The position numbers and the translations under genes are program-made. From Microcoleus sp. FACHB-DQ6 (GTDB taxonomy: Bacteria; Cyanobacteriota; Cyanobacteriia; Cyanobacteriales; Microcoleaceae): a stretch of 33,859 nt of DNA. Shown here piece by piece: positions 1 to 7,273 of the stretch (positions within the stretch are counted from its first letter, which is position 1; every line of letters starts with the position of its first letter). A model generated the notes under the pieces. The model was not told the origin of the DNA and made no database searches. It saw only the letters and a program-made list of their open reading frames with translations. The stretch spans positions 1-33,859 of the forward strand of contig JACJNV010000279.1 in NCBI GenBank assembly GCA_014695175.1, read 5' to 3'.

Positions 1-3000
1 GGCTGCTGCGGCTTTCGCGACTTTCACCAAACAAGTATCCCCAGCTTGATGTCCGTAGCAATCGTTATATCGCTTGAAATAATCTACATCCAACATAATC
101 AAGGAAAGCGGTTGTTTGGTCTGCATCAGCCTATGCCATTCCGACTGCAATCGCTCATCAAAACAGCGGCGGTTTGCTACTTGTGTTAACCCATCTGTCG
201 TAGCAATTAATCTTTCTCGTTCCGCCCGGTGTCTTAGCATCTCATCTGCCCGCTTGCGTTCTGTAATATCAGCAAAAGTCGTCACTACTGCATAGGGTTT
301 AGACTGATTGAGATGGAACAGCGGTTGAGAATTAATCGAAATCCAAGTCAGCGTTTTATCCGATTTGTGAATGCCCATCACCACATTCGATCGCCCTTGT
401 CCCGTGCGTAGGGTGAGGATTGCCGGATGCTGTTGGCCCGGGAACGGTTCGCCATCCTCCCGAACGATTCGCCAGTCTAAATCTACGGATGTGCGCCCCA
501 TCATTTGCTCGGGGGTCAGTCCGAGAATTCTTTCGGCACTAGCATTACACGCAGTAATTTGTCCGTTTGCTAGCTGGAGTACGACACCTTCTGTCATGCT
601 AGTAATCACAGAACGGTAGCGTTCCTCACTTTCCTGTAATTGACTCAGGAGAATGTTTTTGGCATCAAACTCTGAAGCCAGATGCAGGCTGCTTGCCAGA
701 AACCCGGCCATCAGTTGTAAGGTATGAATATCTGACTCTGTAAAGGCACAGGGTGTAGCTGAAACAACTTTTAAGACGCCAACCCGATCGTCCTGATAGA
801 ACAAGGGAACAACCACCAGTGACCGGATACCAATGCGCCCACAGGCAGCCCGATCCACCCGTGCATCGGTTTCTGAATCCTGGCAAAGCATGATTTGGCC
901 GGTCGCAATACATTTTCCCGATAAACTTGTCGCTACTTTGATCCGTAATCCCACATAGGCGCTGGCGATACCGCTCGCCGATCGATACACCAACTCATCC
1001 CCTTCAAGCATTTCAATCACGGCCCCATCGGCGCCGCTCAATTTTTGAGTTTGATCGGTAATCACCGCCATCACTGCATCCAGGTTAGGATTGCGGATGG
1101 CGATTTCCTGTTGGGTGGCAATCACCACAGCCAGACGCTGGAACTCTTGTTGTAAGGCTGCTTCTGCTTGCTTGCGCTCGCTGATATCCTTCATAAAGCA
1201 GTGATGCCCGATCGATCGCTCCTGCGAGTCGTAGGCTGCCAACAGCACCAATTGCTTGTAAAAAATCGAGCCATCTTTCCTGATACCCCGGGCCTCAACC
1301 TCCACTCGGCCCTCGGCTAGCATTTTTTGATAAGCCGCCATCATCCTGTGGCAATCGTCGGGATGAACTGTTTTCTGCCAATTCATACCAACCATTTCTT
1401 CAGGTTGATAACCTGCTATATTCGCGTAGGCTTGATTAACGGTGATGTACCGTCCGAAAATATCCACCCGCGAGATGCCTTCGACGGCATTAGCAAGAGC
1501 TGTACTCAATTCTCTGAGTTCTGTTTCCGCCTGAACAAGATCTGTAATGTCTTGGGATGTACCAAACAACCGAATGACTTGTCCCTCTGCATTGAGTTCG
1601 GCCTGTCCTCTGGCTTCGGTATGGCGGATAGAACCATTCGGGCGCAGGATTTTGAGCCGCAATAGATAAGGCAGTCCGCGAGTGAGCGCTCGTTGAACTA
1701 CCAGGTGTAGCTGTTCGGCACTTTCGGGATGGTAAAGCCGCAGGTTTTCTTCATAAGTAGGTTCGCCCAAGGCCCGGGATCGTCCCACAATCTCGAAGAG
1801 TTCGGGAGACCAGGTAATTTTACCCGTAATTACGTCCCATTCCCAGTTACCCATGCGGGCAACCCGCTGGGCTTCTGACAACCGGGTTTGACTCTTTTGC
1901 AGGGCTGTTTCTGTCTGCTGGCGGTCGGTAATATCCTTTTCGTTGACGAGCAACATCGGGTTGCCTGTTACCGGGTCGTCGGTACACCGCACGTCCATCC
2001 TATGCCAGCGAATTCCCGCCAGAGTAATCACTTGAGCCTGCGTGCTAAATACCTCACCGGACTTAAGAACTGCCATTGCTCGCTCTCCTACCTGAGAGTC
2101 AACAAAGCGGCTCAGAAAAGCATTATCTGTCGCAGAGCCAGAGTGCAGCGCCTCCCCGTAACAGCGCAAGGCCGCTGGGTTTTGCAGCAGCGGCACACCT
2201 TCGAGAGTGTACAGCGAAACCATGAGCGTGGTGTGTCGGATTGCCTGGATCGATCGCAGGGTTTCTGGTTCGATTTGATGAGCGGTTTCGACCTTACCCT
2301 CGACCAAGATTGCCAAACGCCCATTATCAATCCTGATGCCAGAACACCGACAGCCGACAGAAACAGGCTCACCGCCCGGATAAAACGTCCACTGCTCGGA
2401 CAAGGTTTGGTCTTGCTCAAACTGCTGCAGATAGCTCTGCAAGCGAATCCGAGTAGACTCTGACAACATATCCCTAAAGTTGCGGCTCGCGAGTTGCTGG
2501 CGCGTGGAAGCATCCCACAGATACAAGGATGCTTGGTTTGCCCACCGCATTTGCCAATCCTCAATATCAAATATCCAGATCGGGTTTTGCAACAAGTCAA
2601 AGGCTTTGAGGTGGACAATATCCCCGCTCAGGGAACAGGCAAACTCTGGTTGTAGACAATTTTGATGATTATTGACTCTTGGCGCGCTTTCTGTATTGGG
2701 ATCAGTTTGATTCGGTTCTGTTTCGAGTTCCGGCGGTTGATTTGGCCCCAGCACCGGGCGGTGAGATTCCAAGTGCCGCATCCTCAACCCGATGTGCATT
2801 GCAACCTGTTGCAGGATGTGAACGTCGAGAGGTTCCCACTGACGCGGACTTCGGCAGTGATGAGCAATCAACAGTCCCCAAAGCTTCGGAGATTGCTGCT
2901 GTTTGTCATCTAGCAAGACTGGCGCAACTAAATTTGCCTGAACTTGGAGGCGATCGAGCAATTCGACATCACAAGCTTGAAGATCACCGCTGTGAATATC

Positions 3001-3309
3001 AGAAATGCTGCTCGTTTGTCCCTGGCTGTAACGCTCTACCCAGGTGGCTTCAAAGCAAGGATCGTAAATCTGTTTTCCTAGGATTCGCGGCCACTGGGGC
3101 TCAACGGATTCAGCAAATACTACACTATTTCCCTTTGGTAGGAAGCGATAAATAATCACGCGATCGGTTTCCAGCAGCACCCTGGTTTCTTCTAGCGCAC
3201 ATTGCAAAATTGTCTCCAGCTCCACGAAATCGTTGATTTGAAGTGCAATTTCAGATTTTTTTTCTATGATTTTCTCTAACGACCAAGAGAAAGTCTGTTT
3301 TGTAGACAT
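1..3309 (-). CDS. Multi-sensor diguanylate cyclase (GAF-PAS-PAS-PAS-PAS-GAF-PAS-GGDEF), 3' end cut by window edge
   Basis: The frame is open from ATG at 3309 to the left edge (1103 codons, no stop), so only the C-terminus is missing. Domains by eye: phytochrome-type GAF (about 20-170), PAS-like segments at about 235-345, 352-465, 473-590 and 598-712 (the last two followed by PAC-like 'DITD' and 'DISERKQAE'), a second GAF (728-880), a PAS (890-1015) and a GGDEF domain starting near 1030 (TDGLTQVANRRCFDERL, LIMLDVDYFKRYND), cut before its GGDEF loop. Such proteins usually make c-di-GMP in response to light or redox cues; no transmembrane segment is visible, so it is probably cytosolic. In the first GAF, C113 lies at the bilin-Cys position but is followed by Asp rather than the usual His. 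AAGGAG abuts the ATG and AAAGGA lies about 8 nt upstream. Catalytic competence and any EAL domain cannot be judged from this fragment. Confidence 0.9.
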   Translation of the reverse strand, partial: MSTKQTFSWSLEKIIEKKSEIALQINDFVELETILQCALEETRVLLETDRVIIYRFLPKGNSVVFAESVEPQWPRILGKQIYDPCFEATWVERYSQGQTSSISDIHSGDLQACDVELLDRLQVQANLVAPVLLDDKQQQSPKLWGLLIAHHCRSPRQWEPLDVHILQQVAMHIGLRMRHLESHRPVLGPNQPPELETEPNQTDPNTESAPRVNNHQNCLQPEFACSLSGDIVHLKAFDLLQNPIWIFDIEDWQMRWANQASLYLWDASTRQQLASRNFRDMLSESTRIRLQSYLQQFEQDQTLSEQWTFYPGGEPVSVGCRCSGIRIDNGRLAILVEGKVETAHQIEPETLRSIQAIRHTTLMVSLYTLEGVPLLQNPAALRCYGEALHSGSATDNAFLSRFVDSQVGERAMAVLKSGEVFSTQAQVITLAGIRWHRMDVRCTDDPVTGNPMLLVNEKDITDRQQTETALQKSQTRLSEAQRVARMGNWEWDVITGKITWSPELFEIVGRSRALGEPTYEENLRLYHPESAEQLHLVVQRALTRGLPYLLRLKILRPNGSIRHTEARGQAELNAEGQVIRLFGTSQDITDLVQAETELRELSTALANAVEGISRVDIFGRYITVNQAYANIAGYQPEEMVGMNWQKTVHPDDCHRMMAAYQKMLAEGRVEVEARGIRKDGSIFYKQLVLLAAYDSQERSIGHHCFMKDISERKQAEAALQQEFQRLAVVIATQQEIAIRNPNLDAVMAVITDQTQKLSGADGAVIEMLEGDELVYRSASGIASAYVGLRIKVATSLSGKCIATGQIMLCQDSETDARVDRAACGRIGIRSLVVVPLFYQDDRVGVLKVVSATPCAFTESDIHTLQLMAGFLASSLHLASEFDAKNILLSQLQESEERYRSVITSMTEGVVLQLANGQITACNASAERILGLTPEQMMGRTSVDLDWRIVREDGEPFPGQQHPAILTLRTGQGRSNVVMGIHKSDKTLTWISINSQPLFHLNQSKPYAVVTTFADITERKRADEMLRHRAERERLIATTDGLTQVANRRCFDERLQSEWHRLMQTKQPLSLIMLDVDYFKRYNDCYGHQAGDTCLVKVAKAAAA

Positions 3310-4170
3310 CTCCTTGTTCCTTTTTTTTAAGCTATTTGTTACTATTCTACCCCGCAACAAATAAATATAATATTTTTTAAATCCTAAGAATCTGTTTTTA
3401 ATTTTATCAAAAAAATTGACTTTTTTTAAAAAATTTTGGTAATACTACAACTGCTTGTTTGTGGGAATTTAGGCAATAATCTAAACTATCCTGTATGTGT
3501 TTTGCCTTTTCTACGGCGTTTATTTTCTAATTACGATCTGAAATCTCCGGCACCAACTATAACAAATTATGATTGAGTTAGCTAATTTATAATTAAATCT
3601 CAAAAAAATAACCCTGTAGAAGTTTTATAATTGAATAATTATGTTATAAATTTTAGTAAACTAGAGCCAACTAAATTTTTACCCACACCGGGTATTTTAC
3701 TAAAATACTTCGTTGCATCCCTTGACAAGAGTTAAAATCCCCGGTTTTTTTGGTGTGTATTTTTGGAAAATGGGGATAAAATTTATTAGTGTTAGTCCTA
3801 GAGAACTCAACCGAATTTTTCAACCCCGTTACTTCGTTCAAACTGACATCTTGCACCATTTTCAATAAACTTTGTATGGGTGGCTTCTCCTGCCCGACCC
3901 CTACTAACCACAAGAAAATTTAATTTTTTTGGAACCGGCCGGAAAGCCTGTTCATGACAGAGGTGCGCTGGGCGTGAGTTCCAACCCTCAATAAGAGTTA
4001 AAAAACCCGGTTGAGGAGAGTTGAAGTGCGGCCAGGACTGATTGTCAAATTGAGATTTTGCTCGAAACGAGAAAAAAAGGCGACAAAACCTGGTAGCAAC
4101 CGGAGGTCGAACCCAGCATGGCATTTCCAGACTGGTGTTGGAATCAAGACCGCACCTAAAAACTCCCGAG
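3310..4170. other. Long AT-rich intergenic region with degenerate repeats, no supported gene
   Basis: 861 bp between two minus-strand genes. The part next to the sensor gene (3310-3660) is very AT-rich and probably holds its promoter. The rest contains a degenerate direct repeat (3727-3748 and 3993-4012, both of the form AAGAGTTAAAA..CCCGGTT) and a short hairpin, TACCC..GGGTA, near 3680-3694. Open frames here on both strands lack a Shine-Dalgarno sequence and have unstructured composition, so I do not call genes. Confidence 0.6.
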
Positions 4171-5448
4171 TTAATGATCGTAAACAGGATTGTCTTTAGG
4201 ACTAATTAATTTAAGCAGCTTTTGCTTGATCTGAGCATCGAATACTTCCCATTTGTGCCTTGCATAATCGCTATTCTCATTCCCGCCCGAAAGAAATCCC
4301 ACCGGAATTTCAAAACCTCCTGCTTGACTTCTGCCGCCACCAAAAAAGCGTCCTTGAGCATCTTGTCCGAAGGCTTCTTTAATAAATTCGTCGGGGTCGA
4401 GAGTAAGTTTATTAGTTCGCAGCGAGCCAATTACCACTTCAATTTCTTCCTCCTTGTCGTGAACAATTGCGTAAACAACGGCTGTATGTACGTTCTCCTC
4501 TGTTACTAAAAAGTCCGCCGCTTGGGGAATAGAATCCCGATCGTCATAGCGGAGGTAGCCGATGCCGGCGATCGAAAAATTGTTCTGGACGGTGCGGTGT
4601 TTGAGCGATCGCTCGATCGCGTCCATCACCCACTTAGAACGAGACGACTGTAACACGGCATTCAGCAACTGCGGGTCGTAAAACCGGCTCAAATAAGCCG
4701 CAGCTAAAAAGTCCTCCTCCTGAGCTTGTCTGAGGGCGTTCGTATCCGATCGCAAACCGTGCATCAAAGCTGTAGCGCACTTGATGTGCAGACTGACGCT
4801 GGCGTCGAGAGCTAACAGTCCAGACTGTAAATACTCGGCAAAAATCGTGGCTGTAGCGCGGATTTGAGGGCGCAAATCGGTAAATTCTGCGTTCATTTCC
4901 CCCTGCAAATTGTGATGGTCGATGACGGCGGCGATCGGAACTCCAGCCGCTAAAATATACTCGGTTAAATTACAAGTCGTCCCTTGATTGTCAATGAAAG
5001 CGCAGCCCTGAAACACCGACAAATCCTTAGTTTTTACTGTTTCCAGCGTCCACCGCTGCAACGGCAACCCTGTCAATTTAACTAAGGCAATGTTTTCTTG
5101 GTGGCTGAGGGCGCCGGCGTAGATAATCTCGCAGAGGATATCGTATTGTTCGGCGATTAATTTGTAAGTCCAAGCGCTTGAAAGTGCGTCGGGGTCGGGA
5201 AAATCTTGCAGCAATATTAATTGGCGATTGCCTTTGTGCCGATCGAACATTTGGCGCAATTGCTCGACTTTGCGATCGTGCAATTCCTCGCGGAGACGGC
5301 CGCGATTCTCTTCGGAAGCAACTTCGGCTTTGCTGCGCCGTTTCGCAGGCGCACTCACTCCGGGTACAACCTCGCTGCTGGTATCAAGTTCACCTTCGCG
5401 GTTGCCCGATGTTCCATCGGAATTGGTAAGGGCGTGGTCTTTCATCAT
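4171..5448 (-). CDS. DHH/DHHA1-family phosphoesterase (NrnA-like)
   Basis: 425 residues. Family members are Mn-dependent phosphoesterases that degrade nano-RNA/oligoribonucleotides, pAp or cyclic-dinucleotide products. Residues 77-90 carry the first metal motif (LILLQDFPDPDALS), 147-153 the conserved acidic strand (GCAFIDN), and 175-180 the hallmark VIDHHN. The C-terminal DHHA1 substrate domain ends with a glycine-rich GRFFGGGRSQAGG. The N-terminal 60 residues are charged, low in complexity and probably disordered, as in cyanobacterial members. Two adjacent ATGs (5446-5448 and 5443-5445) are possible starts and neither has a clear ribosome-binding site. The substrate cannot be told from sequence. 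Confidence 0.88.
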   Translation of the reverse strand: MMKDHALTNSDGTSGNREGELDTSSEVVPGVSAPAKRRSKAEVASEENRGRLREELHDRKVEQLRQMFDRHKGNRQLILLQDFPDPDALSSAWTYKLIAEQYDILCEIIYAGALSHQENIALVKLTGLPLQRWTLETVKTKDLSVFQGCAFIDNQGTTCNLTEYILAAGVPIAAVIDHHNLQGEMNAEFTDLRPQIRATATIFAEYLQSGLLALDASVSLHIKCATALMHGLRSDTNALRQAQEEDFLAAAYLSRFYDPQLLNAVLQSSRSKWVMDAIERSLKHRTVQNNFSIAGIGYLRYDDRDSIPQAADFLVTEENVHTAVVYAIVHDKEEEIEVVIGSLRTNKLTLDPDEFIKEAFGQDAQGRFFGGGRSQAGGFEIPVGFLSGGNENSDYARHKWEVFDAQIKQKLLKLISPKDNPVYDH

Positions 5449-5496
5449 TAAAAATTAACAATTTAACTATTTCAGGATGTGCGCGACATTCTATCT

Positions 5497-5562
5497 TAAA
5501 CCCGGTTTCTTTGTAGATGCCTCGTTGTCAAAGCCAATACTTCTGACGAGAAACCGGATTTA
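5497..5562. repeat. Imperfect inverted repeat with AAACCGG arms
   Basis: Arms TAAACCCGGTTTCT (5497-5510) and AGAAACCGGATTTA (5549-5562) are reverse complements with one mismatch, around a 38-nt interior. It lies between two minus-strand genes. Elements with AAACCCGGTTTCT arms look like small dispersed palindromic repeats of filamentous cyanobacteria; no second full copy is in this window. Confidence 0.5.
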
Positions 5563-5651
5563 AGAGCGTAAATTCTCTCTTTAATTTTTTAATTCATGCA
5601 GAGAGTGTCTGTTGCCAGGAACGAAGCAATCTCAGAATTAATAACTCCTGC

Positions 5652-5685
5652 AAAAAACCCCCGCGCTTGCGCTGACAGGGGTTTT
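5652..5685 (-). terminator. Rho-independent terminator of the HNH gene
   Basis: On the minus strand, overlapping the stop codon of the HNH gene, AAAACCCC pairs with GGGGTTTT around a loop containing GCGCAAGCGC; the descending arm runs into a T tract. Position and shape fit an intrinsic terminator. Confidence 0.7.
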
Positions 5686-6181
5686 AAAGGCCTATTACAT
5701 ATTTTTGCCATTCTTTGTGCATACCGCTCTTAACGTGTTTAGTCACTTCAAAATAAAGACCGCTGTGAGGTTTCCTCGGCGGATAGCGCAGCGGCATTCC
5801 CGCTTCTTTTGGCGTGCGGCTGCCTTTATTGACATTGCAGCGCACGCAGGCGGTGACGAGGTTTTCCCAAGTGTCGCCTCCTCCGCGCGATCGGGGAATT
5901 ACATGATCGAGGGTTAAATCCTCCCCCGTATAACTACAGTATTGACAAGAGTGTGCGTCCCGGTGCAAGATGTTCCGGCGGGTTAGCGGAATATCCTTAT
6001 AGGGAACTCGGACGTAATGCCGGAGTCGGATCACAGTTGGTAGCGGGAAGTTTGGCGCAATAAATTTCCCGTTGTGTTCTACCTGTTCTGCTTTTCCTTT
6101 CAGCAACAAAACTACCGCCCTTCGCCAATTGGTGATGTTAAGGGGTTCGTAGGAGGCGTTCAGCACCAGAACATTGCCCAT
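5684..6181 (-). CDS. HNH endonuclease family protein
   Basis: 165 residues. HNH proteins are metal-dependent nucleases; this compact stand-alone form is widespread and conserved in cyanobacteria and its biological role is not established. A zinc-type knuckle is formed by C79/C82 (CQYC) and C112/C115 (CVRC), framing the HNH core [11 protein letters not shown] (91-101, D92 H93) and N107 in [12 protein letters not shown]. The N-terminus ([20 protein letters not shown]) matches the usual start of the family, supporting ATG at 6181. The gene is followed by its own terminator, so it is probably monocistronic. Confidence 0.9.
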   Translation of the reverse strand: MGNVLVLNASYEPLNITNWRRAVVLLLKGKAEQVEHNGKFIAPNFPLPTVIRLRHYVRVPYKDIPLTRRNILHRDAHSCQYCSYTGEDLTLDHVIPRSRGGGDTWENLVTACVRCNVNKGSRTPKEAGMPLRYPPRKPHSGLYFEVTKHVKSGMHKEWQKYVIGL

Positions 6182-6525
6182 TGTTGATTATTAAAGAGAA
6201 TATTTTTTTCGATGTTAACACAGGTTCCACTTTAGGTGGGGCGGCATCAGGAAGAGCGAGGCTCAGCAAAAAACGGTGAAAAACCACTCCTTTACCCTAT
6301 ACCTTGGCGCTTGCGCCCCCTTGGGCTGCATCTATTTTCTGCCTTTGGTGTTTGTCAGCGAGCTTTTTTCCCGGAGTTTTGGCTTAGATGAGGCCAGTGT
6401 GTGCGATGGCAAAAATTTGCAGAATAAATTTTATTTTTGTCTCTAAATGCCTAATCTTCCCGGCAAGAAACAGTTTAACTTTTTAGACTATTAGTAACCT
6501 TAAATGAAAAAGCTTATTACGGCTC
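6182..6525. other. Divergent intergenic region, no feature supported
   Basis: 344 bp between the divergently transcribed HNH and COP23-like genes, so it should hold promoters for both. I see only a short palindrome (GCAAAAATTTGC near 6410-6421) and no ORF, RNA gene or convincing -35/-10 pair. Confidence 0.5.
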
Positions 6526-6990
6526 ATGAAATTTCGGCTCTTAAAGTCTGCTTTTAGCGCGTCAATTATTGCTCTTGCTGCTCCGATTTTAGCAAACAGT
6601 CCAGCCTTGGCCCAAGCGCCTTCATTCTTCTGCGGCGCTGCTGGCGGCCGCCCAGCTACAATTGCTGTCCAACAAGGCAAAAATATTCCCGTTATTTTGT
6701 GGCTAGCTGATAACTATTTCAATGAATCAGGAGAAGATGCGATTACTCGGTGCACCAGAGTCTCAGGAATTCTCAACAACTCGCAACCGCAAGGAAGCTG
6801 GGAGAATGTTGTCACCGCAGGTGCATCGACCACGGGTCAACTAATTATTTGTGCAGCTAATCCTCAAGACGGTTCCTGTAGATTATTATATCAAGTACCC
6901 AAAGGCCAAAATCCAGAACAAGCCCGACAAGAACTCTTAAAAAGAGTTACAAATCCTAATGTAAGTGTTTCGCCTGTTAAAGTAAATTGA
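6526..6990 (+). CDS. COP23-domain secreted protein
   Basis: 154 residues. Residues 1-29 form a signal peptide (basic MKFRLLKSA, a hydrophobic core, then NSPALA before QAPS). The mature part has the spaced cysteines and motifs of the cyanobacterial COP23 family: FFCGAAGG.PAT, VILWLADNYF, ITRCTRVSGIL, LIICAAN and SCRLLYQVPKG. COP23 was named as a circadian-oscillating membrane-associated protein; its biochemical role is unknown. The ATG at 6526 was chosen because the hydrophobic leader begins there; an upstream ATG at 6504 is out of frame. The gene stands alone, with a MITE-like element about 25 bp downstream. Confidence 0.8.
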   Translation: MKFRLLKSAFSASIIALAAPILANSPALAQAPSFFCGAAGGRPATIAVQQGKNIPVILWLADNYFNESGEDAITRCTRVSGILNNSQPQGSWENVVTAGASTTGQLIICAANPQDGSCRLLYQVPKGQNPEQARQELLKRVTNPNVSVSPVKVN

Positions 6991-7013
6991 TAATCATAAC
7001 TCATTAGCTACGG

Positions 7014-7252
7014 GTAGGACATGGCAATGTCCATTGGTGTCAACTTAAGCTTTTCGTCTGCCAGTCCTCCCGCTCACCCGGCAGTCCGCCAGGGAATGAA
7101 TTCCCTGTCTAATAGCTAAAGTCCTCTCAAAGAGGACTGAAGAACTCATTAGTCCTCTTGAGAGGACTTTAGCTGTGAGGCAGGGGTTTCAACCCCTGTC
7201 GGACTATCGGTTTAACGTGAAGTTGACACCTATGGGCAATGCTGTGTCCTAC
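7014..7252. mobile_element. MITE-like palindromic element with 33-bp terminal inverted repeats
   Basis: The ends 7014-7046 and 7220-7252 are inverted copies (27 of the 32 bases at 7015-7046 match, plus one further outer pair). Inside are nested perfect or near-perfect hairpins: 7091-7106 (AGGGAAT/ATTCCCT), 7114-7138 with 7151-7174 (AGCTAAAGTCCTCTC arms, one extra A) and 7181-7198 (CAGGGGTT/AACCCCTG). There is no coding capacity. Terminal inverted repeats, small size and intergenic location are those of a non-autonomous transposable element. No target-site duplication is evident. It lies where the COP23-like gene and the WD40 gene converge and could also stop transcription. Confidence 0.7.
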
Positions 7253-7273
7253 GTGCTAAAGTCATGTATGACC

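Noticed and set aside
1888-2618. Open frames of 168-191 residues on both strands inside the sensor gene
   Set aside because: They lie entirely within the minus-strand multi-PAS reading frame, whose domains are clear.
4085-4125. tRNA-like GGTCGAACCC next to a C/G-rich stretch
   Set aside because: No cloverleaf, acceptor stem or anticodon arm could be drawn.
4011-4199. 62-residue open frame, Arg/Lys-rich
   Set aside because: No ribosome-binding site, composition not protein-like, overlaps the end of the DHH gene.
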